In this document: positions 19,236 through 27,644 of the stretch, one piece after another
Layout of the letters: every line of letters begins with the position of its first letter
Position numbering within the stretch: the stretch's first letter is position 1
DNA from: Methanobrevibacter sp.
GTDB taxonomy: Archaea > Methanobacteriota > Methanobacteria > Methanobacteriales > Methanobacteriaceae
Direction of reading: 5' to 3'
DNA length: 64,000 nucleotides
Assembly (NCBI RefSeq): GCF_015062985.1
Contig: NZ_SUTI01000001.1
Coordinates: 113,377 to 177,376 of the forward strand
Position numbers and translations under genes: made by a program
Notes under the pieces: model-generated
Seen by the model: the letters and a program-made list of their open reading frames with translations, nothing else
Databases searched by the model: none
Told to the model about the DNA's origin: nothing

Positions 19236-20114
19236 TTAAAATTTTTTTCTTGATTTTTTAAGTTTTATAGCTTGCGGTACTGGTTTATCTGACAAATAAC
19301 CATTTTTTGCACCATAATTTAAAAATTTACTTTCTAATTCCCTAATTTTTGAAGTTTTGATATGATCATACTTTGATAGTCTCTTTAACCTCTTTAAAAA
19401 CCAATTCATTTGAGTTTCATCACAAAAAATACCGGAATTAAAAAATGAGATTATTATTTCGGTTTCTTTTTCATACTGTTTATCTTTATGATACACTCTT
19501 GCTAACTTCCTATACGGATGATAATCATTTTCAAATAGCACATGTGTCAATAATTTATTGTAAAATTCAATTGCATTTCCATTTTCTTCCATATAAATAT
19601 ATCTGTTGCCTTGTTTTACTAACCTTTGCTTTATTTTTATTTTTTCATCATAAGATAAATTAGTTACATCCATATTCAAATAAGAAGAATCAATGCTTGT
19701 ATTTAGTGATTTATTTAAATTTATTTTTGAAAATTCTTTTAAATCGCCTTTATAAACTCCACCATACCAATAACAACCACTTTTTGTACATGTAAATATG
19801 CTAATATTATTCTTCTTGTGAAGTGTGGTTAATTTTACAGCGCTCCCACAGATTGGACAAGATCTATCCGTATCATATGTAACAATCGATTTTTTATTTC
19901 TAAATAACCTGTTTGCTCTTATTTTAAAATCTGTTTTAATGTTAAAAGGAATATCACCTTCATCATTGATAACATGATAAATTAAATCTACTTGTTTTTC
20001 AGCATCTTTATTTCTACGATAACATTCATTTAGTCTTTCATAACGTTCAAATGTTTCAACAAGTTCATATTCGTTAATAGCATCCAAATATAAACCCCTT
20101 TCTTCAAAATACAA
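19236..20114 (-). CDS. Zinc-ribbon/helical C-terminal half of a split VRR-NUC gene
   Basis: 292 residues in this frame. The start shows TPR-like helices (ERGLYLDAINEYELVETFER), then a zinc ribbon (SCPICGS at about 85, CTKSGCYWY at about 108), then more helical repeats and a basic tail (LKKSRKKF). It overlaps the upstream nuclease gene by 85 bases in another frame. Adding one base to the G4 run (plus-strand C4 at 20115-20118) joins the two frames smoothly as RYLSRG then LYFEERG. Proteins with a VRR-NUC domain followed by helical repeats and a ribbon are common, so this is most likely the rest of one ~600-residue protein. It has no ribosome site of its own that I can see. Confidence 0.6.
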   Translation of the reverse strand: MYFEERGLYLDAINEYELVETFERYERLNECYRRNKDAEKQVDLIYHVINDEGDIPFNIKTDFKIRANRLFRNKKSIVTYDTDRSCPICGSAVKLTTLHKKNNISIFTCTKSGCYWYGGVYKGDLKEFSKINLNKSLNTSIDSSYLNMDVTNLSYDEKIKIKQRLVKQGNRYIYMEENGNAIEFYNKLLTHVLFENDYHPYRKLARVYHKDKQYEKETEIIISFFNSGIFCDETQMNWFLKRLKRLSKYDHIKTSKIRELESKFLNYGAKNGYLSDKPVPQAIKLKKSRKKF

Positions 20115-21046
20115 CCCCTTGATAAATATCTAAAATTTTTAATTCTTTTGCCTTCTTTTATTGATTTGTTTATTACTGTATCATTAATATTTATATGATT
20201 TTCCTTTGAAATTATATTTAAAAAACCAATAAATGTATCTAAATCGTATTTATTTAAAAAATCCAGTTTAATATCTTCAATATGATTATTCTGAAATTTG
20301 GCATATGTTTTATTTGCTGTTCTTATTTTATAATCATAAGCTTCCATGAAATTTTCATCATCAAAATAGTCTTCATTGAAATATTTTTCTTTTTCTTCTC
20401 CAATCCAAGAAGATTTTTTGTTTACTCCAAAAACACATACATCAATTCCATTATTTAATAAAATTTCATGTTTTTTCACTTGAACTGCGTTTAGAACATC
20501 ACTGTTTGCTTTGACTTCACAAAAAAAGCAATCTTTCTCATTGAAAACAAATAAATCTGGAAAACCAATATGATTATGTGCATAATCCTGAATCATATCA
20601 TATAAAATTGATAGGATTTGATCTTTTTTTAGATGATTACAGATTACTAATATTCTATATTTTATCCATTCTTTAATTGGATATCTGTTAATAATAGATT
20701 TCAAATCAGCATTTTTTAAATAATTAAATCTATGATTAATTTTATCTTCATAAATCTTAAAAAATTCATTATCATAAAAATGCTTTTTATAATGCTTCTT
20801 TTGGGCTAATTTTTCGAATTTTTTAAAAATATCTTTAAAAAGAATTTTAAGTAGGTTTTTCCAGGTGGTATTTTCTGAAAAAAATGCATCATAACCCATA
20901 GATCTAAAATATTCAACTGCAAGATATTCACTTGAATAATATTTCCCTTTAAATAAAAACATTGGTTTAGATTTTAACCTTCTGTTAATTTTTGCGTCTA
21001 TATCAATAAATTCCAATTTTCCTTGTTCAAATTGTTTTAATTGCAT
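20030..21046 (-). CDS. VRR-NUC nuclease, N-terminal part
   Basis: 338 residues, of which about the last 28 are probably out of frame. The VRR-NUC core is at about 160-215: HIGFPDLFVFNEKDCFFCEV, then KANSDVLNAVQVKKHEIL and VCVFGV. This gives the PD...E-V-K catalytic signature plus the Q-x-x-K-H strip. VRR-NUC enzymes (FAN1, phage and plasmid nucleases) cut branched or flapped DNA. The N-terminal helical region (EYLAVEYFRSMGYDAFFSEN) also fits the family. It follows the ATPase/nuclease pair by 13 bases, so it belongs to the xseAB-led transcript. See the 19236-20114 entry for the frame break. Confidence 0.75.
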   Translation of the reverse strand: MQLKQFEQGKLEFIDIDAKINRRLKSKPMFLFKGKYYSSEYLAVEYFRSMGYDAFFSENTTWKNLLKILFKDIFKKFEKLAQKKHYKKHFYDNEFFKIYEDKINHRFNYLKNADLKSIINRYPIKEWIKYRILVICNHLKKDQILSILYDMIQDYAHNHIGFPDLFVFNEKDCFFCEVKANSDVLNAVQVKKHEILLNNGIDVCVFGVNKKSSWIGEEKEKYFNEDYFDDENFMEAYDYKIRTANKTYAKFQNNHIEDIKLDFLNKYDLDTFIGFLNIISKENHININDTVINKSIKEGKRIKNFRYLSRGCILKKGVYIWMLLTNMNLLKHLNVMKD

Positions 21047-21059
21047 AATATCTCATTAC

Positions 21060-21767
21060 CTAAATTAACCTTTCATAACTTAAAAAATAGCTAAACTTGA
21101 AACTTGGATAAATTCTATGGTAATCTATAATATTTCCTTTCTCCAATCTTCTGTAATTATTCTCTACCCCAACATCCATAGTCTGGACCCTTTGTTTGGA
21201 CATATTATGTTTCCTTTTGTCATCATAATGGCTGACAAATACAATCAACTTCTTTTCCACATTATCCAAAAAAGATCGTATATCTTTGATTGGCAAATCA
21301 TTATCCTTGCAATACTGTTCATATAATGCAGGAATGACAATAGACAATGATTCAATCGGCTTTAAAATCAAGCTAAACTCAACTTCATCCCCATAGTAAT
21401 TCCTGATTTTGCGCAAATTCTTTTTAAACTTATTTGATACGCAGTCATACTTATTAACATCACTGGCCATTATTTCCAGCATGTCCCTTGCATTGGGATT
21501 GTTGAAGTTATGGAACTTGAACTCAATGATGTACAATGTCAATTTGCCGTCAAGGCTTTCCTTATAAAACAGGGCATCAGTGGTTTTTGGAGTGTTCTCT
21601 TTTAATAATTCGCAATCCCAGCACATTTCATCAAGAGAATACATTTTAAAGTCATTTTCAATTAAAGATTCACCAAAATCACTCATTGAGATTTCAGTGA
21701 TGTCTTCATAAAACTTTTCATGGCTTTTAATGAAAGTGATGAATTCCTTATTGGTTAAAGTTTCCAT
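21060..21767 (-). CDS. PD-(D/E)XK-like partner of AAA ATPase (pair 1)
   Basis: 235 residues from ATG 21767, with GGGTGA six bases upstream; it starts one base after the ATPase stop. Residues about 60-90 carry KTTDALFYKESLDGK and LYIIEFK, a D-x18-E-x-K arrangement on consecutive predicted strands, as in PD-(D/E)XK nucleases. The same strip (KTTDAIWYKK...FLIEFK) occurs in the paralogue at 30581. The N-terminal halves of the two also match (CxxC at MCWDCELL versus ICHSCKIF). The C-terminal third is basic (DDKRKHNMSKQR). It is likely the effector of the ATPase encoded just upstream. No named family is known to me. Confidence 0.65.
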   Translation of the reverse strand: METLTNKEFITFIKSHEKFYEDITEISMSDFGESLIENDFKMYSLDEMCWDCELLKENTPKTTDALFYKESLDGKLTLYIIEFKFHNFNNPNARDMLEIMASDVNKYDCVSNKFKKNLRKIRNYYGDEVEFSLILKPIESLSIVIPALYEQYCKDNDLPIKDIRSFLDNVEKKLIVFVSHYDDKRKHNMSKQRVQTMDVGVENNYRRLEKGNIIDYHRIYPSFKFSYFLSYERLI

Positions 21768-21768
21768 T

Positions 21769-23355
21769 CTATTCACCCAAATGTTTTTTAAGCCTTAACT
21801 GGTCAATCAAATCATATGGTTTTCCCAAATTATCATAGATTCTATATAATTCGTCAGATTCTATTTTAGTGAAATTGTACTTCCCTTCAACTTCAGATTC
21901 TTCTGTCAGATAAAAATTAATATCTTCTTGCATGTCATAATACTCTGTGAATGCATCTATTGCCTCTATGAAAAATGGGCTATGTGAATTAAGATAAAGA
22001 GTAACATCCAAATCTTTTGCAAGAAGCACCAATATTTCTGCAAATTTGAATTGCCAATCAGGATGTAAATTTACTTCAGGCTCATCGATTATTAAGTATG
22101 TGTCTTCTTTAAGCATATTACAAATTAACAAAAGTTGAATAATTCCAATTTGTTTTATTCCGGAAGAGACAATATTTTTATCATTTACATTGAAATTTTC
22201 ATTATGAAATTTTAAAGACATTGGAAAGCTATATTTATTAATTTCAAACTTTCCTCCGATAATTTCATCAATTTTTTCTAAAATACTCGAAGATTTTTCA
22301 TTTAATTTAATATTATTTATATCTGCAAATGAAATCTTATTCAGAATATGCTCAATATGCTCGATATTTCTTCCTTTTCCAAAACCCATTAATTCTGTTG
22401 AATTATCCCTTAAATCAAAAATAGAAACATTGTCAATATAAAAAACATCATTTATGTAATTATTGTCCTTGAAATAATCTTCTGCAAGCATATATTCAGA
22501 ATCTGAAGTTTCAATGAAAAATCCGAAATCTATTTTTTCCTTATCAATTAAAGATTCTTTTCTAAATAATTCATGCATTACATGATGCCGACTCAAATCT
22601 TCATTTTCAGAAAATAAAAGACGAATTGGGAGATTTAACATTGAAATAACAAATTTATATGAATCAATATTTAGATTTTCTATTTCCTCTTTTAGATTAT
22701 CTACATTTTTAAAAAATAAGTTGTAATTTTCCATGTTGATATCATTTTTGGAAAGAAAATCTTTAGTATGCTTGACTTTTGACATTTCATAAAAATAACT
22801 GCCAATTGAATCAAAAGTATATTCATCATTTGGAAAATTCTTTTTAATTCTCCTATATTCATTCATCCTTTGAATATGCTCATCAAATTTAATTTCAATA
22901 TATTTTTGAAGTTCAATAATAAAATCGTTATCAAAATCTTTTGCTAGCTGTTTTAAAAACAACTCATAAACAATGCCAATTTCATTTATTAATTCTTCTT
23001 TTTTATTGTTTGCATAATCTAAATAGTTTTCAACTACTTCTTTTAATCTCAAGTAACAATCAATTATATCAGAATAATTATCATCATAATCCAATTCTTC
23101 AGGAAGTTTAGACTCAACTTCAATGCCATCCTTAATTAATTCATCTCTAATGCAATTGAGATTATCTATAATTTCAGAAACTGCTACTTCCCATCTATCT
23201 GAGGAATATGTTTTTAAAAATGTATAAAGTAGTCTACTTGCAGTAGATTTGCCACTCCCGTTTATTCCCCCTACAACATTAATCTTATTAATCTTTATTA
23301 AAGCTTCATTAATAGCTCTATGATTTTTTATTCCCATTATTAAATTTGCCATCAT
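21769..23355 (-). CDS. AAA/ABC-type ATPase without TOPRIM (pair 1)
   Basis: About 528 residues (AAA_15/AAA_21, OLD-like). Walker A GGINGSGKST is at about 30-40. An inserted helical arm spans about 60-360. The signature-like SSGIKQIGIIQLLL is followed by Walker B LIIDEPEVNLHPDWQ at about 430 and an LNSHSP H-loop near 465. The C-terminal ~60 residues end soon after the ATPase core, so there is no room for a TOPRIM domain as in OLD or GajA. A TTG opens the frame at 23367 but ATG 23355/23352 is preferred. It lies about 33 bases after xseB and is followed at once by the PD-(D/E)XK-like gene. Such ATPases usually sense DNA ends or foreign DNA and gate an effector. Confidence 0.8.
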   Translation of the reverse strand: MMANLIMGIKNHRAINEALIKINKINVVGGINGSGKSTASRLLYTFLKTYSSDRWEVAVSEIIDNLNCIRDELIKDGIEVESKLPEELDYDDNYSDIIDCYLRLKEVVENYLDYANNKKEELINEIGIVYELFLKQLAKDFDNDFIIELQKYIEIKFDEHIQRMNEYRRIKKNFPNDEYTFDSIGSYFYEMSKVKHTKDFLSKNDINMENYNLFFKNVDNLKEEIENLNIDSYKFVISMLNLPIRLLFSENEDLSRHHVMHELFRKESLIDKEKIDFGFFIETSDSEYMLAEDYFKDNNYINDVFYIDNVSIFDLRDNSTELMGFGKGRNIEHIEHILNKISFADINNIKLNEKSSSILEKIDEIIGGKFEINKYSFPMSLKFHNENFNVNDKNIVSSGIKQIGIIQLLLICNMLKEDTYLIIDEPEVNLHPDWQFKFAEILVLLAKDLDVTLYLNSHSPFFIEAIDAFTEYYDMQEDINFYLTEESEVEGKYNFTKIESDELYRIYDNLGKPYDLIDQLRLKKHLGE

Positions 23356-23388
23356 TCCAACTTCCAAAAAAATTAATAATAATTGAAA

Positions 23389-23604
23389 TTAATCTTGATT
23401 GAACTCAACAACATCCTTATTTTCATCAACAATTTTAGCTATTGTATCTTCAGCTTCCTTCAGTTTGGCATCACAGCTTTGAATCAAAACCATTGCCTTT
23501 TCAAACTCAGCGATTGCCTCATCCAAGTTCACATCTCCGTTTTCCAGTTTTTCTACAATTCCTTGCAGTTCAACCATGTTTTCTTCAAATGTCTTTTCGC
23601 TCAT
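23389..23604 (-). CDS. xseB: Exonuclease VII small subunit
   Basis: 71 residues from ATG 23604, which overlaps the xseA TGA (ATGA). The longer frame starting at 23670 is rejected because it only extends into xseA. The sequence MSEKTFEENMVELQGIVEKL, then LENGDVNLDEAIAEFEKAM, matches the XseB consensus, and the length is typical. XseB wraps the XseA coiled coil, and the complex degrades single-stranded DNA from both ends. Coupling to xseA gives the expected subunit stoichiometry. It also precedes the ATPase/nuclease pair on the same transcript. Confidence 0.93.
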   Translation of the reverse strand: MSEKTFEENMVELQGIVEKLENGDVNLDEAIAEFEKAMVLIQSCDAKLKEAEDTIAKIVDENKDVVEFNQD

Positions 23605-25610
23605 AATATTCCTCCAAAGATTACTATTAAAATAATTACTAATAAAACAGCAATCGCTACAATTATGCAAGTATATGTCACCTTCTGCTTTTGCTGTTCC
23701 TTTTTAAGTGTGATTACCTGATTAATCTTATCCAGTTTCTCTTCATAAATCTTCAATTCATTCCTATAATAACCCAATAGGATGTATGGATTTTGGATGA
23801 TTTTTGAAGTCTTGATCTTATTCAATTCATCGATTTGAGATTCGTATAAGATTTCAGGATTTTTAAATAATCTGCCATTCAAGACAATATGCAAATCCTT
23901 CTCTTTTTGATTTATGGTTAGGCCATAACCTTTTTCCAGTCCTGCTTTTAAATTAGCAATTTGGTTACTTCTCAAAGTTATATATTCATTTAAATGATTC
24001 TTAATAACCGGCTTGGTTTTGATGGATTCCAGCCTGTAGTGATTAGCCAATATTAACCCATTTGACTTAGTCGTGAATCTATCCCGAAGTTTATTCAAAT
24101 CATCTTCCATCTTTAAGCAGATGCTATAGGGATTCTTCAGTATTGATGCATTTTTCATATTGTCCAATTCATGGGACTTTGTCATAATCAATTCATTCGA
24201 TTTGCTCATGAACCTACCATCCAATGCATGGAATTGCCTTGACTTATCCAAATAGATCAAATCGGGATTCTTGATTATGCTTCTCTGCAATAGGTTATCA
24301 AAATCCTTTTTATCGTTTTCAAGTTTTAGGGATATCCCCTTAGTTAAATTCATCCTTTTATAATCCAAACTTTCTTTCAGATTATCAATCTGATTCTGGC
24401 AGGGATTGCTTTTCAGATAGGATTTTGAAATTTCCAGCGAATGCCTTTTGGATGTCAGCTGTTTTTCCGATTGAAACTTGAATTTGTTTGCAGCCTTATC
24501 TAGACCAATCCTATGACTATTTATCATTGAATCCATTGCATCAATTAAACGAGATTTAAGTCCATCCAAATGGGACTTTGATGAAACAAGTTGCATTTTG
24601 CATGGGTATCTAATCACATATTCATTGATGATTTTATCGAGCATCACACGATTGGAATTCAATATTTCATTCGAGCTGTTATTGAAGCGGCTGCACAAAT
24701 CATCATATTCTGACTTTTTGGATTTATAGACATTAGTGGAATCAGCAATCATCGGATTGGACAATACAAAATCCAGCTGCTTTTTGTAATCTCCCAATTT
24801 AGAAGACATGAAAGTCATCAATTTGGAATTCATATGATTAATGTTATCTAAAACATGATTCCTGTCTTCGATTGCCAGACTGGCAGCCATGGTTGGTGTT
24901 GATGCCTGCACATCGGCGACAAGATCAGATAGGGTTGTGTCATCCTCATGGCCGATTGCACTGATGACCGGAGTTCTGCAGTTAAAGATAGTCCTAACGA
25001 CCATCTCCTCATTGTAGGACCATAATTCCTCCAGACTACCTCCGCCTCTGGCAACAATCAAAACATCCATGTCATATTCATCTGCTCTTTTGATTTGCAA
25101 GGCCAATTCATTTTTGGAATTGGCGCCCTGAACGGCTGCCGGGAAAAGAAATACCTGGCAATAAGGCCACTTTTGTTCGACAGTCCTTATGATATCATGA
25201 ATAACAGATCCTCCCTGGGATGTGATGACCCCAATCCTTTTTGGGAAAGAAGGCAATTCTTTCTTATGTTCCTCTTCAAACAAACCCTCATTCTTTAGTT
25301 TCTTTTTCAATTGTTGTAATTTGACATACAGCTGACCCAAACCGTCTTCAATAACGGATCTAACATCAAGCTGATATTTCCCATGAGGCCAATAGACGCC
25401 GACATTGGCGGTCACAAGCAATTTCATTCCATTTTCAATATCAAAACCAATATTTTTCCTGTTATCCCTATATATGATGCATGGAACCTTAGAGGTTTTA
25501 TCCTTTAAAGTAAAATAAAGATGACCCACTTGAGATATGTAAGTGCCTGAAACCTCACCTTTCACATGAACATTATGAAAACTAGGAATGCTATTAAAAT
25601 AAAGTGCCAT
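23601..25610 (-). CDS. xseA: Exonuclease VII large subunit with membrane anchor
   Basis: 669 residues as read from ATG 25610. An N-terminal OB fold (VHVKGEVSGTYISQVGHLYF) is followed by the catalytic domain: RIGVITSQGG, ARGGGSLEELWSYNEE, and PVISAIGHEDDTTLSDLVAD, all family hallmarks. Residues about 270-640 form a much longer coiled coil than usual, with repeated K-S-N-E-L-I / I-I-K-N-P strips. The last ~25 residues are a membrane helix (IIVAIAVLLVIILIVIFGGI). E. coli XseA is about 456 residues with no such anchor. Family homology continues upstream in frame (YLSVSTFNKKM) to about 25655, where GAGGTG sits seven bases before an ATT codon and no ATG/GTG/TTG is available. The true start may therefore be ATT at 25655. 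Confidence 0.9.
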   Translation of the reverse strand: MALYFNSIPSFHNVHVKGEVSGTYISQVGHLYFTLKDKTSKVPCIIYRDNRKNIGFDIENGMKLLVTANVGVYWPHGKYQLDVRSVIEDGLGQLYVKLQQLKKKLKNEGLFEEEHKKELPSFPKRIGVITSQGGSVIHDIIRTVEQKWPYCQVFLFPAAVQGANSKNELALQIKRADEYDMDVLIVARGGGSLEELWSYNEEMVVRTIFNCRTPVISAIGHEDDTTLSDLVADVQASTPTMAASLAIEDRNHVLDNINHMNSKLMTFMSSKLGDYKKQLDFVLSNPMIADSTNVYKSKKSEYDDLCSRFNNSSNEILNSNRVMLDKIINEYVIRYPCKMQLVSSKSHLDGLKSRLIDAMDSMINSHRIGLDKAANKFKFQSEKQLTSKRHSLEISKSYLKSNPCQNQIDNLKESLDYKRMNLTKGISLKLENDKKDFDNLLQRSIIKNPDLIYLDKSRQFHALDGRFMSKSNELIMTKSHELDNMKNASILKNPYSICLKMEDDLNKLRDRFTTKSNGLILANHYRLESIKTKPVIKNHLNEYITLRSNQIANLKAGLEKGYGLTINQKEKDLHIVLNGRLFKNPEILYESQIDELNKIKTSKIIQNPYILLGYYRNELKIYEEKLDKINQVITLKKEQQKQKVTYTCIIVAIAVLLVIILIVIFGGIL

Positions 25611-25672
25611 TTTTTTGTTAAATGTGGATACGGATAAATATTGGTCATCGGAAATAAGAATACACCTCTAAT

Positions 25673-25688
25673 ACAATATTGTGTTTAA
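25673..25688 (-). promoter_or_regulatory. ACAATATTGT palindrome upstream of xseA
   Basis: A perfect 10-base palindrome inside the shared AACACAATATT element (minus strand). A TTTATATATC TATA-like box lies about 15 bases further upstream. The same palindrome precedes the helicase start at 35217. Confidence 0.4.
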
Positions 25689-25731
25689 AATGATATATAA
25701 TTTATCATAATACCATTATTTTAATAATACA

Positions 25732-26235
25732 CTATTGCGCATTGAACGTTAATGAATTCATCAAGTCTGCCGTTTCCTTTTCATTAGGGCTTGAAAGATA
25801 TATAATCGTATTAGTAGTCGAATTTTTCTGGAATGACGCATAGAGATTTTCATAGAACATGAAGGATATCTGATGAACGCACACTCCGTCGACGGTCCAT
25901 GACGGCTTGTGCAGCTCCTCACACAGCAATGAATTTATCTTGCCCTTTTTGGTTGGAATCATCTTGTCCGGCTCGATGACATTGACGGTGATGTTGCCGG
26001 TATCGTCAACCAGCATGACATGGCCGTTTGAGACTATTCTTGTGGTGAAATTTTTTGCATTGGAGCTGTTCAGGCTGAAAGTCCTGAAGTCATAATGCCC
26101 ATCTGTTGGTGTGAAAACCTCACCGTCCCTGAATTCACATGGGTAGTCCTGTGCAATATTCGGATTCAATATGGTGAAAATGCAGCAGAACAATATGCTG
26201 AATAAAGTAAGATACAAAATGTATTTTTTCTTCAT
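25732..26235 (-). CDS. Membrane-anchored extracytoplasmic protein
   Basis: 167 residues. An N-terminal Lys run plus hydrophobic helix (YILYLTLFSILFCCIFTIL) forms a signal anchor, followed by a beta-rich exposed domain with N-x-S/T sites. It shares the strip GEVFTP-x-D-x-x-Y-D-F-R-x-F-x-L-N-S-S-N with the protein at 28188 (GEVFSPDDDAYDFRKFTLNS), and both end in a Y-[IL]-[AS]-S-P strip. GGTGG overlaps the stop of the 54-residue gene just upstream, so the three genes from 27275 are one operon. Family not recognised. Confidence 0.7.
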   Translation of the reverse strand: MKKKYILYLTLFSILFCCIFTILNPNIAQDYPCEFRDGEVFTPTDGHYDFRTFSLNSSNAKNFTTRIVSNGHVMLVDDTGNITVNVIEPDKMIPTKKGKINSLLCEELHKPSWTVDGVCVHQISFMFYENLYASFQKNSTTNTIIYLSSPNEKETADLMNSLTFNAQ

Positions 26236-26236
26236 G

Positions 26237-26401
26237 CTACCACCTTATGTTATATATGCTGTCATAGAAGTTCATAACCGCAATGAAGGGGTCTCCGCTC
26301 ATGATGTAGCCGTATGCCATGAAAAACAAAGTATGGGTGATGAGGATAATTGAGACTATGATGAAGAGAGTCTTGATGTCTTCCATAATGAATTCGTTCA
26401 T
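26237..26401 (-). CDS. 54-residue membrane protein
   Basis: ATG 26401 lies one base after the TAG of the SseB-like gene, and its own TAG lies one base before the ATG of the 25732 gene, so the frame fills the gap exactly. The product (MNEFIMEDIKTLFIIVSIIL at the start) has one strong transmembrane helix at about 10-32 and a short C-terminal tail. The exact fit between two genes in an operon is the main evidence. No family recognised. Confidence 0.65.
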   Translation of the reverse strand: MNEFIMEDIKTLFIIVSIILITHTLFFMAYGYIMSGDPFIAVMNFYDSIYNIRW

Positions 26402-26402
26402 G

Positions 26403-27275
26403 CTATCCCTCAATTGTGAATGCGTACATGCTGAAGTCGTTGATGACGGGACAATTGAAGCCCTTCATGAAATTCCTCAGGCTTTCCCTTGGAATCACTA
26501 TGCTGTCTGTGTCGATGTTCAGTATGAATCCGTCGAAATCGAATTGCAATGCCTCTTCAACAAGCAGTGGAAAATTGACGAATCTTGTGTATTTGAAAAC
26601 GCTTGAATCATTCAGGGGATCTTCCTTAAGGTCATGTGAAAACAACAAAACATAATTCTTTCCACCGATTCCGTATAGGCACTTGGGTATTCCGCCCACT
26701 TGGGAGAGCGTAATGACCTCATCTTCTGCACTGTCAGTGAAGTTGTCATGTGACATCAGAAGGGTCAGAATGTCCGACCTGCTGAGCTTGTTTACGAGCT
26801 CATCCAAATCCCATGAATTCGATTTGTCATTTAGAAAATCATCAAGCTCCCGATTGCAGATTGAATTCTTGATTTTTCGAATCTCATTGACTGTGAACGG
26901 ATGGTAGTCCTGCTCAAGAATGTAGTTCGGCTCCATCACATTCAGGAACTCGTAAGTTACTGGAAACCTTTCGCTGTCCGGGTTGATCATGAAGCCTGGT
27001 GCTGACTTGTCAATCAGCAATTCCAGATAAAAGTTGAATTCATGGTCAACAGGACGAAATTCGTTTTTTGCATCAAACTTGTTCATCTCATAGATATCCG
27101 TAAACAATGGAATGAACTTCTTGCCATCGAAATCTATTATGGGCACACCTTCCATGTCGTTTACGGGAACAATCAATGTTGAAAACTGCAATTCCACCAA
27201 CATGTCGTCAAAATTGTCTTCGCTTAAATTATCTAGTATGTTTCTTAAATGCTTATGAGTGATAGTTGTATTCAA
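26403..27275 (-). CDS. SseB-like protein
   Basis: 290 residues from a TTG start, with GAGGTG five bases upstream. It has THKHLRNIL at the start, FIPLFTDIYEMNKF, GFMINPDSERFPV, then a second half with NRELDDFLNDKSN and FDGFILNIDTD. This is the same two-domain plan as the other SseB-like proteins, and its leader sequence AGAGGTGTAAAT is shared with the paralogue starting at 30495. It is followed by a small membrane protein and a secreted-domain protein, an arrangement mirrored at 28188-30495. The role is unknown. Confidence 0.8.
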   Translation of the reverse strand: MNTTITHKHLRNILDNLSEDNFDDMLVELQFSTLIVPVNDMEGVPIIDFDGKKFIPLFTDIYEMNKFDAKNEFRPVDHEFNFYLELLIDKSAPGFMINPDSERFPVTYEFLNVMEPNYILEQDYHPFTVNEIRKIKNSICNRELDDFLNDKSNSWDLDELVNKLSRSDILTLLMSHDNFTDSAEDEVITLSQVGGIPKCLYGIGGKNYVLLFSHDLKEDPLNDSSVFKYTRFVNFPLLVEEALQFDFDGFILNIDTDSIVIPRESLRNFMKGFNCPVINDFSMYAFTIEG

Positions 27276-27564
27276 ATTTACACCTCTGGTTAAAGTGCTT
27301 TACAGTGATTGGTTGTAAGCGATTATAATATATTTATGTGATAGTATAAAAATGTTTTTATTTACCATAAGCATATGCATTATCAATCACAATGTTTTGA
27401 ATGATTACACAATATATGAAAATTAATTGAATTTAGTTCAATTAATTATAAATAATTTGACAATTAATAATAAATTATTTTATTTATTATAAGGTGTTTA
27501 TATATACTAGAATTTATTAGAAAATTTATATTTAATTGATAATCTTATTAAACAAAAGCAAAAC

Positions 27565-27580
27565 TTTATATATAATATAT
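27565..27580 (+). promoter_or_regulatory. TATA box for 27645 gene
   Basis: TTTATATATAATATAT preceded by a purine-rich BRE-like AAAAC. The expected transcription start is near 27597, giving a leader of about 48 bases. Confidence 0.5.
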
Positions 27581-27594
27581 ACCAATATAATAAC

Positions 27595-27618
27595 ATAAGA
27601 TGAAAAACCACATCTTAT
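27595..27618 (+). promoter_or_regulatory. Perfect inverted repeat at predicted transcript start
   Basis: ATAAGATG and CATCTTAT, eight-base perfect arms around an eight-base loop, placed at the predicted start of transcription. It could be an operator, or an RNA hairpin at the 5' end. Confidence 0.4.
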
Positions 27619-27644
27619 ACTAATTTTTTAAGGAGAAAACAACC

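Larger units (their letters stand above)
27276..27644. other. AT-rich divergent intergenic region
   Basis: About 370 bases between two divergent genes, with no credible reading frame. It is extremely AT-rich and holds the plus-strand promoter for 27645 and, next to 27275, the minus-strand gene's ribosome site. Confidence 0.6.

Noticed and set aside
21060..23355. Pair 1 as a Septu or PARIS system
   Set aside because: The small protein has neither an HNH motif (Septu PtuB) nor TOPRIM-type residues (PARIS AriB) that I can see.
23605..23670. Longer N-terminus for XseB
   Set aside because: These codons overlap the xseA membrane anchor; family homology and the ATGA join place the start at 23604.
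25646..25648. ATG upstream of xseA as the start codon
   Set aside because: It lies 38 bases before ATG 25610 and so is out of frame with the XseA homology.
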